Assembly: GCA_037190145.1 (NCBI GenBank)
Contig: JBBCJU010000003.1
Coordinates: 186,001 to 250,000, forward strand
Length of the DNA stretch: 64,000 bases
Direction of reading: 5' to 3'
Origin: 55-13 sp037190145
Lineage (GTDB): Bacteria > Armatimonadota > Fimbriimonadia > Fimbriimonadales > Fimbriimonadaceae
The notes under the pieces were generated by a model. The model did no database searches. It was not told the origin of the DNA and saw only the letters and a list, made by a program, of their open reading frames with translations. Positions 1 to 7,732 of the stretch are shown in pieces. Position 1 is the first letter of the stretch. Each line of letters opens with the position of its first letter. Position numbers and translations under genes: made by a program.

Positions 1-506
1 ACAAGAAACTGACCTTTACCGTTCATCTCAGATGCACCACTATGAGTAACAGCCATATCAATGACGGCAAACTGACGATCCGCACTAATCTTAGAGAACT
101 TGTAGTTTGCGTGAATCCCAGCAGGAAGCGGCGCACCACCAAAGAATGGTGCCTTCCATGTTTTCCCTACCTGCACCCCACTACCTGGAATGCAGATAAA
201 GAAATTTGCAGGAACTTGCTTTTCATTAAAGACTAACGTCTTAACTCTGGATTTCCCTACGGATCTCCCTCGAGTAAAGATTGGTCCAGATGTAACTTGT
301 AAACTTTTACCGGCAGAAACCAAGATAGATATAGGGAGTCGCTGCGATTTACTTTCCGTTTGCTTTCCATCCGCCCCTACAGTAGTCTCTTGGCTCTCCA
401 CTGTATAACTTGTCTTATCTTGAGGAAGTAGCCGAAGGCTTAAGTTTTGAGAGAACCCTATAGTGGGAGCAATGATGGCAAAAAGAAGGGCCCAACGCAA
501 CATCAT
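1..506 (-). CDS. Secreted hypothetical protein, partial (C-terminus beyond the left edge)
   Basis: I do not recognise the family. The reading frame is open from 506 down to base 1, giving 168 residues without a stop. It opens with two ATG codons (506 and 503) and a signal peptide (MLRWALLFAIIAPTIGFSQ), so the product is probably exported. The mature part is rich in beta-strand-like, Ser/Thr/Gly/Lys-rich sequence, with no cysteine pair or catalytic motif that I can see. Its ATGATG start overlaps the TGA stop of the upstream lipoprotein gene, so it is probably translationally coupled and is the fourth gene of the regulator-pseudopilin-lipoprotein operon. Confidence 0.75.
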   Translation of the reverse strand, partial: MMLRWALLFAIIAPTIGFSQNLSLRLLPQDKTSYTVESQETTVGADGKQTESKSQRLPISILVSAGKSLQVTSGPIFTRGRSVGKSRVKTLVFNEKQVPANFFICIPGSGVQVGKTWKAPFFGGAPLPAGIHANYKFSKISADRQFAVIDMAVTHSGASEMNGKGQFL

Positions 507-721
507 TTCTGTCCAGATTGGGCTTTTAGTGAGTTAATGTACGTTTCCTTGTACTGTTCCGGAATGGTGTTGTCATTCCGAATCTTCTCAATCTTCTGCT
601 CGGTTGTTAAGCCCTCCAAATTTACAGTTCCGGCGACTGGGCCAGATGCGGGCTTATCCTGCCCGCATCCAGTAATTGCCAACGCCGCAATGCTAATGCA
701 TAGGTAGATGGCATTCCTCAT
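503..721 (-). CDS. Small lipoprotein, 72 aa
   Basis: The start at 721 gives a compact lipoprotein signal: a hydrophobic stretch ending in the lipobox ITGC at about residues 17-20, so the product should be lipidated and membrane anchored. The mature part is about 53 residues. It ends in a charged segment (LEGLTTEQKIEKIRNDNTIP) that looks helical. The start lies 4 bases after the stop of the pseudopilin gene, and the stop overlaps the next start, so it is an operon member. An upstream in-frame start at 754 would put 11 polar residues before the signal and overlap the pseudopilin, so I prefer 721. The function is unknown; a role with the pseudopilin is inferred from context only. Confidence 0.75.
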   Translation of the reverse strand: MRNAIYLCISIAALAITGCGQDKPASGPVAGTVNLEGLTTEQKIEKIRNDNTIPEQYKETYINSLKAQSGQK

Positions 722-725
722 GTTC

Positions 726-1565
726 TTATTTGTACTCCGCAATGTTATTTGCATCTATTCCGATTTGAGTGATTTGTTCCTGAGTTAAAGTTTTATTCAT
801 TCCCCAAACATCGGAAGCTATTGTCGCCTTGATCTTATAACGTTTAGCGTGTCCGTCGAAGAATGTGTAGTTCCCTCCACCGCTCCCGTCGGTCATAGAG
901 CATCCTATACCAGTGCCGCCCCATGGTTGCCCTTCGGCTGTGCATTGGTACGTTAGAGCGGTAATCATATCAATATCACCAAAAGGCAACTTCGAGGGAA
1001 CAATCATCGCGGTACCAGCTGGACTTTCCAACGAAGTCAAATTTCCACTTCCACCCGAGTCACCAACATTTGGCCAAAATCTAGCATTGAACTCGTTATA
1101 TCCCGCGTTCATGTTCAGCGCATAAGATCTGGGCCATCTAGTTGTGTCATCACCCGCACCCGGCATAGACCACCACACGGGTGCCTTTGACCACGCATTT
1201 TTTGACAAAGGTGACTCGTAAATGCCACCTGGCGCAGCCGTTTGGTGTGCTACTCCCACAGTATTAACTCGACTTCCACCGTTTTTTATGTAGGGAAAAC
1301 TAAGATCCTTCCAGTTCAACATGTTGGCAGTCCACCAGTGACTTGGATCACTGACAACCCGGTTAAACATGGCAGTATCGTCAAAGTCTCCACCATACAT
1401 AATGCTGCCCAAAGTAATCTGCTTTACATTGCTAAGGTCTGCCGCCTTCTTCGCCGCCAACTTAGCCTGTGCAAATACAGGGAATAGAATGGCGGCAAGA
1501 ATAGCGATAATCGCGATGACAACCAATAGTTCAATTAGGGTAAACGCCCTCTTTTTCAAATACAT
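726..1565 (-). CDS. DUF1559-type pseudopilin (prepilin-like, H-X9-DG family)
   Basis: A type II secretion/type IV pilin-like protein of 279 residues. The N-terminus has a short basic leader, the prepilin peptidase motif FTLIE at residues 8-12 and the usual long hydrophobic helix running to about residue 30. The C-terminus has the aspartate/glycine-rich strand with a DGH signature (FFDGHAKRYK) typical of the DUF1559 pseudopilins abundant in Planctomycetota and Armatimonadota. It should be processed by prepilin peptidase and sit in the membrane or a pseudopilus. A strong GGAGG site precedes the ATG. It starts 18 bases after the stop of the GntR-type regulator, so the two are probably co-transcribed. 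Confidence 0.9.
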   Translation of the reverse strand: MYLKKRAFTLIELLVVIAIIAILAAILFPVFAQAKLAAKKAADLSNVKQITLGSIMYGGDFDDTAMFNRVVSDPSHWWTANMLNWKDLSFPYIKNGGSRVNTVGVAHQTAAPGGIYESPLSKNAWSKAPVWWSMPGAGDDTTRWPRSYALNMNAGYNEFNARFWPNVGDSGGSGNLTSLESPAGTAMIVPSKLPFGDIDMITALTYQCTAEGQPWGGTGIGCSMTDGSGGGNYTFFDGHAKRYKIKATIASDVWGMNKTLTQEQITQIGIDANNIAEYK

Positions 1566-1583
1566 GTTTCAACCTCCGTTGGT

Positions 1584-2711
1584 CTATTTCAATTTGTTAT
1601 AAGAGACAATGCCAATTGGAAGAGTTGCCCCTTCCGCTTCGGCCGGATAAAAATCTGCATGCACCTGGATGACTTCGTCCCTTATTGGAAGTCCATTTAT
1701 TTGTTGGACGAGCTTTTCTCCGGCGGCGCGCCCGATCTCGTAAACACGCGGGACTATCCGATTAACGGCCCAAGGCTTACGCATTATCATGGGCGACAGG
1801 TCGTTGAAAGAAGTGATCTCTACGTCATCGAAAGGCTTCTTACCAAGCCCTTGTAGAGCCTCAAGAATCTCAGGAACGAACATGTCTTGAACACAAAAAA
1901 CTGCCGTGGCTCCATCAGGGCCACTCACCATTCGATAAATGGCGTCCACAACAGCTTGACCAAATCTTTGGTCATGGCTATGCTCCAGTTCTGCTGCAAA
2001 GAAGCGAGTTAAGTGATCTGATGCTGGGATTCCGGCAACTTTCAGGGCATCTTGATAGGCGTGAAAGCGATCTTGAACGGTTGATACAGTCGGCTTATGA
2101 AAGCTGAGGAATCCGATGCGTTTATGACCACGGTTCGTAAGATGGTCAATTGCTGACCTGGTGATTGCGTAGTTATCACTGAGAATAACAGGAGCCAGAA
2201 CACCCTTCGGTACACGGTCCAAAAGAACGAGAGGAATCTTTCGCTTCACGATTCCTTGCAATAGCTGGGTATTACGTGACGCACTTGTTGGCAGAAGAAC
2301 AATGCCATCGCATTCTTCGCTCATCTTCGTAAGAAGTTCGGCTTCTCGCTCGGGATCATTCTGAGAGTCACATAGCACTACAGACAGTTCATCCGTAATG
2401 CCTGCTTGAATGCCCTGAAGTAAGCCTGGCTGAGGAAAACTATTGCCTGGATCAATGACATCAAAGATAAGACCTATTCTTTTTGTCTTTACTTGAGACC
2501 GTTCCGCAACTACGGTTCCCCACCTTCGTTGACGAATCACTAATCCTCGGGTTTGAAGTTCTCGAATCGCACGGTGTGCCGTGACCCGACTAACGCTGTG
2601 GAGAGTAGCAATCTCTTCCTCTGTAGGAACTCTGTCTCCTGGCTTTCTGTGCCCCTGAACAATCTCTTGCTCAAGCGCATCGGTTATCTCTTTCCACCTC
2701 GCTGTGGCCAT
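1584..2711 (-). CDS. GntR-family regulator with LacI-type ligand-binding domain
   Basis: Residues 1-70 form a GntR winged helix: the segment PTEEEIATLHSVSRVTAHRA is the DNA-binding helix pair. From about residue 75 to the end is a periplasmic-binding-protein-like sensor as in LacI or AraR (KTKRIGLIFDVIDPGNSFPQ), so it probably senses a sugar or related small molecule. The start at 2711 (MATARWKEI) is preferred over an upstream ATG at 2729, because a -10-like element and an inverted repeat lie just before it. The gene heads an operon with the pseudopilin, the lipoprotein and a secreted protein. Regulation of that operon by this protein is likely but inferred. Confidence 0.88.
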   Translation of the reverse strand: MATARWKEITDALEQEIVQGHRKPGDRVPTEEEIATLHSVSRVTAHRAIRELQTRGLVIRQRRWGTVVAERSQVKTKRIGLIFDVIDPGNSFPQPGLLQGIQAGITDELSVVLCDSQNDPEREAELLTKMSEECDGIVLLPTSASRNTQLLQGIVKRKIPLVLLDRVPKGVLAPVILSDNYAITRSAIDHLTNRGHKRIGFLSFHKPTVSTVQDRFHAYQDALKVAGIPASDHLTRFFAAELEHSHDQRFGQAVVDAIYRMVSGPDGATAVFCVQDMFVPEILEALQGLGKKPFDDVEITSFNDLSPMIMRKPWAVNRIVPRVYEIGRAAGEKLVQQINGLPIRDEVIQVHADFYPAEAEGATLPIGIVSYNKLK

Positions 2712-2714
2712 TTC

Positions 2715-2748
2715 GTATTCACTATACAATACATTTTAGAAAAGGCAA
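2715..2748 (-). promoter_or_regulatory. Promoter and candidate operator of the GntR-type regulator
   Basis: Reading the minus strand, TTGCCT is followed after 16 bases by TATAGT (2721-2726), and the ATG at 2711 comes 9 bases later. The transcript would therefore have almost no leader. An imperfect inverted repeat with GTATT/AATAC arms (2715-2732) overlaps the -10 element, a usual place for autorepression. The promoter match is fair; the operator is inferred. Confidence 0.45.
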
Positions 2749-2761
2749 TACAGACAAATAA

Positions 2762-2791
2762 AAAAACGGAGCCCTTATCGGCTCCGTTTTT
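2762..2791 (-). terminator. Intrinsic terminator of the dicarboxylate symporter gene
   Basis: A perfect 12-base-pair stem (arms 2762-2773 and 2780-2791, core ACGGAGCC/GGCTCCGT) with a six-base loop, closed by A/T runs on both sides. It lies 21 bases beyond the symporter stop and before the regulator promoter, so it separates the two units. Its symmetry would let it work in either direction. Confidence 0.9.
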
Positions 2792-2811
2792 GAATGGTGG
2801 TTTGAGAAAAG

Positions 2812-4095
2812 CTAAGACGCCGTGACGGGTGTCTTATTCGAACGCTCTTCCATGGCGTGAACACAAGCAGCGATGGTGACGTCTCCTGTGACATTCAACA
2901 CCGTTCGGCTCATATCGAGGATTCTGTCGATACCAAATACCAGCCCAATTGCCTTTGCGGGCATTCCAAAGCTGTTGATAATGGTTGCAATCATAGGCCA
3001 GGCTCCTCCAGGAACACCCGCCGTTCCTATTCCTGCAACAATCGCTAATCCCATAACCGTTCCTTGTTGAGCAAGACTCAGATCCAGGCCAAACAGTTGA
3101 GCGAAGAATAGAATTGTGATTCCCTCAAACAACGCGGTTCCGTTTTGGTTTGCAGTAGCTCCTATTGTTAGAACAAAAGCGCTCACGTCTCTTGGAAGAC
3201 CCAAATCTTCTTCTGCCGATTTCAATGCTGTGGGAAGGGTTGCGTTGCTGGAGCTAGTGCTGAAAGCCGTGAGGATCACGGTCTTCATTTGCCGGAAGAA
3301 TTCGATTGGATTACGTCGGGCAACCAGCTTTATCACAATACTGTAAACCACGAACATATGGATTGCTAAAGCAAGAAGGACGAGCATCACATACTTGCCA
3401 ACGGCCATCAAAGCGTCAACGCCGAGCGTAGCCGCAGTGGCAAAAATCAAGAAGAAAACCCCCACGGGGGCCAACTTCATCGCATATTCGATGATCTTGA
3501 TACAGACTTCAAAAATGCCCTCGAAGAACTGCTTTACGGGCAAAGCTTTTTCCGCTTCGATAGCCGCCAATGCGATACCGAAAACCAGCGCAAAAAACAT
3601 GAGCGGAATCAAACCATCTCGATTGATTTCTTTGAATGGATTCTTGGGAATAAAACCCAACAAGGGGGGATCATCTGGAGCTTTCTTTGCGGTTGCCAGG
3701 CTATCTTCTCCCTTTTTCTCATCACCATAAAGCTCCATGAGCTTCTCGCGTGTCTCCACAGTAATGCCGGAGCCGGGCTTAACCACGTTAACCAGAGTAA
3801 GGCCAAGGACAACCGCGATTCCGCTGAGAACCACCGTCATCAGCAAGGATCGTAAACCGATGCGTCCAATCTTCTTAGCTGTGCCAAGCTCAGACACTCC
3901 CAGCAGAAGTGCCGAAAATAGGAGGGGCACTACGACCATGAAGATCATAAAAAGGAAAACATTGCCCGCAGGCTTGGCGATGGTGTCGACAAACCAAATG
4001 AGTTCTTTGTTGGATCTTCCTAGCGTCGCCTGCGCTATGGCGCCACTGATGGCTCCAATAAGCAAACCTAAGAAAATCTTTGTGTGAAGAGCCAT
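2812..4095 (-). CDS. Dicarboxylate/amino acid:cation symporter (DAACS family)
   Basis: A multi-spanning membrane carrier of 427 residues that takes up C4-dicarboxylates or acidic amino acids with H+ or Na+. The family's two re-entrant hairpin signatures are visible: the serine-rich TSSSNATLPTALKSAEEDLG, and GATANQNGTALFEG, which corresponds to the NMDGT substrate/cation site. I chose the start at 4095 (MALHTKIFLG) because GGAGG lies 10 bases before it; an earlier frame start at 4134 adds polar residues without a better site. The charged loop near residues 120-150 is longer than in many relatives. It is a single-gene unit ending in the terminator at 2762-2791. Substrate cannot be told from sequence. 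Confidence 0.93.
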   Translation of the reverse strand: MALHTKIFLGLLIGAISGAIAQATLGRSNKELIWFVDTIAKPAGNVFLFMIFMVVVPLLFSALLLGVSELGTAKKIGRIGLRSLLMTVVLSGIAVVLGLTLVNVVKPGSGITVETREKLMELYGDEKKGEDSLATAKKAPDDPPLLGFIPKNPFKEINRDGLIPLMFFALVFGIALAAIEAEKALPVKQFFEGIFEVCIKIIEYAMKLAPVGVFFLIFATAATLGVDALMAVGKYVMLVLLALAIHMFVVYSIVIKLVARRNPIEFFRQMKTVILTAFSTSSSNATLPTALKSAEEDLGLPRDVSAFVLTIGATANQNGTALFEGITILFFAQLFGLDLSLAQQGTVMGLAIVAGIGTAGVPGGAWPMIATIINSFGMPAKAIGLVFGIDRILDMSRTVLNVTGDVTIAACVHAMEERSNKTPVTAS

Positions 4096-4251
4096 TCCCT
4101 TGCGACCTCCAGGCTCTACTGATCCAAGTTGCATACGCTCCGTGTTACCTCGTCCCCATAATTGTTCCCAACAGCATAACCTAGTTGAACCTAGATCGCG
4201 AACTCTTCGCTCATGTTTCCGCTAGATTCCATTTCTAGGGCGTATCAAAGA

Positions 4252-4257
4252 TAGACT
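4252..4257 (+). promoter_or_regulatory. TAGACT -10-like hexamer directly before the redoxin start
   Basis: TAGACT lies four bases before the ATG at 4262, and no purine-rich ribosome-binding site is present. This fits a TANNNT promoter giving a leaderless or nearly leaderless transcript. The -35 region is weak. Confidence 0.4.
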
Positions 4258-4261
4258 ACAA

Positions 4262-4810
4262 ATGACCATGCTCGCCGCACTCCTGGGAATCGCCCTCCAT
4301 CAGCAAGTCCAGACCTCAGTAGCCACCTGTGTTGATCTGGACAGAAAGTTAGTCGTTCCCCTAGAGCAAGGTGGCTCCAAGGCGACAGTTTTAATCTTTT
4401 ACATGGCTCATTGCCCGATCTCACAGAAGATGACGCCAGAGATCAATCGGATTCATAACGAGTTTTCGTCCAAAGGTGTGCGTATTTACATGGTTCATGA
4501 GGACCTCACCTTAACGGCAAAAGAAGTTCGCAAAGAAGCCAAAGAGTTTGGACTCCTCCCGACTGTAGTCATTGACACATGGAGATCCCAGAAGAAAATA
4601 TCTGGCGCTAAAATTAGCCCCGAAGCGGTTGTCTACGATGCTAAGGGCAAAACCGTGTACCAGGGACGGATCAATGATCAATTCTATGGTCTTGGCAAAA
4701 TGCGCCCAAAGGTCACGCAACGTGACCTTCGAGACGCAATCGCATCAGTAGTGGCTGGGAAACCAGTGAAAGTTTCTAAAACAGAAGCTATTGGTTGCGT
4801 TCTTCCCTAG
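4262..4810 (+). CDS. Secreted thioredoxin-fold (redoxin-like) protein
   Basis: A 182-residue protein with an N-terminal signal-like segment, followed by a thioredoxin fold. The active-site position reads AHCPISQKM (Cys51, with Ser in place of the second Cys), so it is not a standard CXXC oxidoreductase. It resembles the AhpC/TSA-type redoxin domains in Planctomycetota and Acidobacteriota that have a single peroxidatic-like cysteine. A second cysteine sits near the end (GCVLP, Cys179) and could be the resolving partner. It is probably periplasmic. It stands alone between a divergent symporter and a convergent MmgE/PrpD gene. The substrate is unknown. Confidence 0.7.
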   Translation: MTMLAALLGIALHQQVQTSVATCVDLDRKLVVPLEQGGSKATVLIFYMAHCPISQKMTPEINRIHNEFSSKGVRIYMVHEDLTLTAKEVRKEAKEFGLLPTVVIDTWRSQKKISGAKISPEAVVYDAKGKTVYQGRINDQFYGLGKMRPKVTQRDLRDAIASVVAGKPVKVSKTEAIGCVLP

Positions 4811-4816
4811 CCTCGT

Positions 4817-6379
4817 TTACTCATAACCCGGTCGATGGCCAATCTGAATATCGAAGAGCGATGCCAATTCGTGAGGCTTCAAATCTCCAATTGCCTCTAG
4901 GCGGTTGACATAGGCTTGGGCATCCACTCCATCTGGCAATCCTAATGCCCCGAGCATCTGGAACTTGTGCGCAAGAATATCCAGCAGATTCGCAGACGTG
5001 TTTCGAGCATGTCCGGCAGGGTACATGACCAACCCAGAATCAAAGATTTGGCCTTCCGTAGTTTCAATTCGAATCGATGTCGGAATACCATCCGGATACT
5101 TTTCATCGTATTCAGGTCCACCGTGCAAAAACTCGATCTTGTCCATTAAGTCACGCGTAGCCGGATTAAAGATCGCATTATCTCCCACCTGGTAGTCGTA
5201 GGGTGAGAGCATGTGGGCTTTCCACTGTTCATCCGTGGAGCCTAGGTTTCCAACATTTGCTTCACGTGCTTTGCGCAACAGCGTAGCCACTATGTAAGCC
5301 ATGGAATGGTCCGCAGATTGGCGAGTCTTGGGTTGCTTCTTCATTGGGTTGCCAATGATGCCAAATGCAGGCTCATAAGCCAGGATCGTGATTCTTGCAA
5401 TATCGGCGGAAAGCAAATCGGTATGAGCTTGGATAAGGTCGATGGCGCCTTGCAATGCACCCGCAGACTGATGCTCATACAAGCCAAGCTTGAAGTGCAT
5501 TCCCATCACGGCAAAGTCATCTCCGGAAAGGCTCAGCACCAGATCAAATGGAGAGTCGCCCTGCTCTTTCCACCTTTCTGCCCCTTCTGTAGTTGGCTCA
5601 AAGAAACGGAAGATGGCTTCGGGATTGCGGAAAATATCTTTCGGCCCCACAAATCCGTTCATGGCTCGCTTGACGCACAAGATTGCAGCCTCTGTAGAGA
5701 TAGCCGCACTCGCCCCTTTAGAGTCGCTCAGTTGCTTTCCTGCCCGGATCGCGCGCCAAGGAATGTAATGGGCAACCATCATGCCGATTGCGCTTTCAAT
5801 CTGCTCTGCCGTCGCTCCCATCAAGGCTCCGTAAGTAGCGGCAGAACCAATGGCGCCATGAACTACGTGGTCAATCTTGTAAGTCTTCAAGCTGAAGACT
5901 TCAGCCAAGCGACCGCGAATCTCATCCAAAAGCACCATCGCCTTTAGGGCTGTGGCACCATCCAGATTCTTCTGTTGACAGGCTGCTATTACTACGGGAT
6001 AGAAGTCGTTGTGACCGAACTCGCCTGCGATATAGCCGAATTCCGGTCGATAACCAAAATTGGTTCCATTGCTATCCCACTCGCGGACGGCGCTGGAATT
6101 AGCGACAACTGCCTTTTCCGCTTTCACTCGCTGGCTAGAACCAAAAACCGTGGCTCCATCCGCATCCAAGTATTCCAAGGCTTCCGCACGAAGAATAGAT
6201 GGTGCGTTGGTACCAAGCGCCAACGCAGACAGGCCACATAGAACCGCATCTGTATGGAAAAGGCGCACACGCTCTAAAACCTTGGCCGATGGCTGACCGC
6301 TGGCAAGAAAGTCGATGGCATACTGCCCAATTCCCAGGGCTTGGTTAGTGTCGCGAGCAAGAGTGACCGTCAATGGCAT
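4817..6379 (-). CDS. MmgE/PrpD family protein (2-methylcitrate dehydratase-like)
   Basis: A 520-residue member of the MmgE/PrpD family, which includes 2-methylcitrate dehydratase and cis-aconitate decarboxylase. Recognisable parts are the N-terminal helical region with SSAVREWDSNG and GHNDFYPVV, and the LKTYKIDHVVHGAIGSAAT segment. Family members dehydrate or decarboxylate tricarboxylic acids in the cytoplasm. No prpB, prpC or acnB lies nearby, so a methylcitrate-cycle role is not supported by context. I favour the ATG at 6379. A GTG at 6448 is also in frame, 22 bases after the aminotransferase stop, and would add 23 residues. It follows the aminotransferase on the same strand. Confidence 0.85.
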   Translation of the reverse strand: MPLTVTLARDTNQALGIGQYAIDFLASGQPSAKVLERVRLFHTDAVLCGLSALALGTNAPSILRAEALEYLDADGATVFGSSQRVKAEKAVVANSSAVREWDSNGTNFGYRPEFGYIAGEFGHNDFYPVVIAACQQKNLDGATALKAMVLLDEIRGRLAEVFSLKTYKIDHVVHGAIGSAATYGALMGATAEQIESAIGMMVAHYIPWRAIRAGKQLSDSKGASAAISTEAAILCVKRAMNGFVGPKDIFRNPEAIFRFFEPTTEGAERWKEQGDSPFDLVLSLSGDDFAVMGMHFKLGLYEHQSAGALQGAIDLIQAHTDLLSADIARITILAYEPAFGIIGNPMKKQPKTRQSADHSMAYIVATLLRKAREANVGNLGSTDEQWKAHMLSPYDYQVGDNAIFNPATRDLMDKIEFLHGGPEYDEKYPDGIPTSIRIETTEGQIFDSGLVMYPAGHARNTSANLLDILAHKFQMLGALGLPDGVDAQAYVNRLEAIGDLKPHELASLFDIQIGHRPGYE

Positions 6380-6470
6380 ACTAAGACTCAGTGTACCGAT
6401 CCCGCCTAGGAACGCCGAATTCATTAGGGCATAAACATGCAAAGTCACCCAAATTTGAATTGAATGCGTG

Positions 6471-7562
6471 TTAAGAGATTGACTTCAGTGAGTCTGTAAA
6501 CCGACTCATAAACTCTTCCATTACCAACTGTGGCCCTATTGATACGCGGATGAAACGGTCTAATGGGGGTTGAGTTGGCTTACGGATAAAGACTCCCTTT
6601 CTACGTAATGCCAGAACCGCCTTAGATGCGCTATTTTCTGACTTCATGTCGATAGTCAGAAAGTTCGTGTGGCTGGGGAGAGATTGCCAACCCAGACTCT
6701 TAAGTTGAATAGATAGCCATTCTCGAACTCGCGTCGTTTCCTCAACCACAGACCTTAAGTGAGCTTCGTCTTGCAGGGCAGCCAATGCGCCGGCTTGAGC
6801 AACCGAACTCACCCCGAAATGCATCCGAATCTTGTTCAAAGCTCGAACGTGCGATGCAGCGCAGAGTGCATAACCAATGCGGATACCCGCCATGCCATAT
6901 CCCTTAGAAAAGGTTCGAAGGCGCACCAATCCTTCATCCTCAGCATCGAAAGATTCGGCAGCAGGGGCAAAATTGATGTAGGCCTCGTCCAACAGAAACA
7001 GCACATCAGAATGTAAAGTGGCGCGAAACTCAGCTATCTTCGCTGGAGAGTGCCATGTACTTGATGGATTATCTGGATTTGCTAAGTACACCATGGCTGG
7101 GGCATCTACTTGAGCAAAGTAGCCCAGGCTCTCTAAATCAATGGCGCCCTCGTCCGAATACAGGTCGTAAAGTAGATTTCCCCCAACACTTCGCACCGCG
7201 TAATCAAACGTGGGATACGAACCATGAGTGGTAAGGGCAGAATCGCCGTGCCCTAGATAGGCTCGAGAAAAAAGCATCAACAGTTCATCAATGCCACTTG
7301 CCAAAAGGACATTGCTAACGTCGCATCCATTACGCTGAGCAATCTCCCATCGCAAGTCATAGCCTTCAGGATCACCGTAAAACTGAGACACAACCACCTG
7401 AGCCTGCATCGCTGCAACGGCAAGAGGTGAAGGTCCAAAAAGGCTCTCATTTGCGCCTAAGCGAAGATCAAATTTTTGGCCTAGCTCACGTTCTAGAATC
7501 TCAGGGCCAACGAACGGAGTGTTAGGAGGAATGGAGGTGACGATGGAATTGGGAAGCGGCAT
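6471..7562 (-). CDS. Class I/II PLP aminotransferase, histidinol-phosphate aminotransferase-like
   Basis: A 363-residue fold-type I aminotransferase resembling HisC. The N-terminal LRLGANESLFGPSP segment, the LANPDNPSST motif (Asn165 binds PLP), Asp192 in LLDEAYINF, and the Schiff-base Lys220 in TFSKGYGMAGIRIGY are all present. The C-terminal arginine that binds the substrate carboxylate appears in RFIRVSIG. The reaction would be glutamate-dependent transamination of histidinol phosphate or an aromatic/cobalamin-pathway analogue. No other his genes are nearby, so HisC itself is not certain. A consensus TATAAT occurs on the minus strand at 7593-7598, about 30 bases before the ATG. Confidence 0.85.
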   Translation of the reverse strand: MPLPNSIVTSIPPNTPFVGPEILERELGQKFDLRLGANESLFGPSPLAVAAMQAQVVVSQFYGDPEGYDLRWEIAQRNGCDVSNVLLASGIDELLMLFSRAYLGHGDSALTTHGSYPTFDYAVRSVGGNLLYDLYSDEGAIDLESLGYFAQVDAPAMVYLANPDNPSSTWHSPAKIAEFRATLHSDVLFLLDEAYINFAPAAESFDAEDEGLVRLRTFSKGYGMAGIRIGYALCAASHVRALNKIRMHFGVSSVAQAGALAALQDEAHLRSVVEETTRVREWLSIQLKSLGWQSLPSHTNFLTIDMKSENSASKAVLALRRKGVFIRKPTQPPLDRFIRVSIGPQLVMEEFMSRFTDSLKSIS

Positions 7563-7732
7563 AATCTGATTTCTAGCGCAAGAGCTTTCAAGATTATAGG
7601 CGTCTACGGTCCCTCATGAGACTTAGTGCCACTCATGTAACATAGCAGCCAAACATTTCAGAAAACGCACTTTCGTTGGTAGTCCATAAACTTGCACCCT
7701 AGGTTGAATAGAGTGCGGAGATACAAAAGAAC

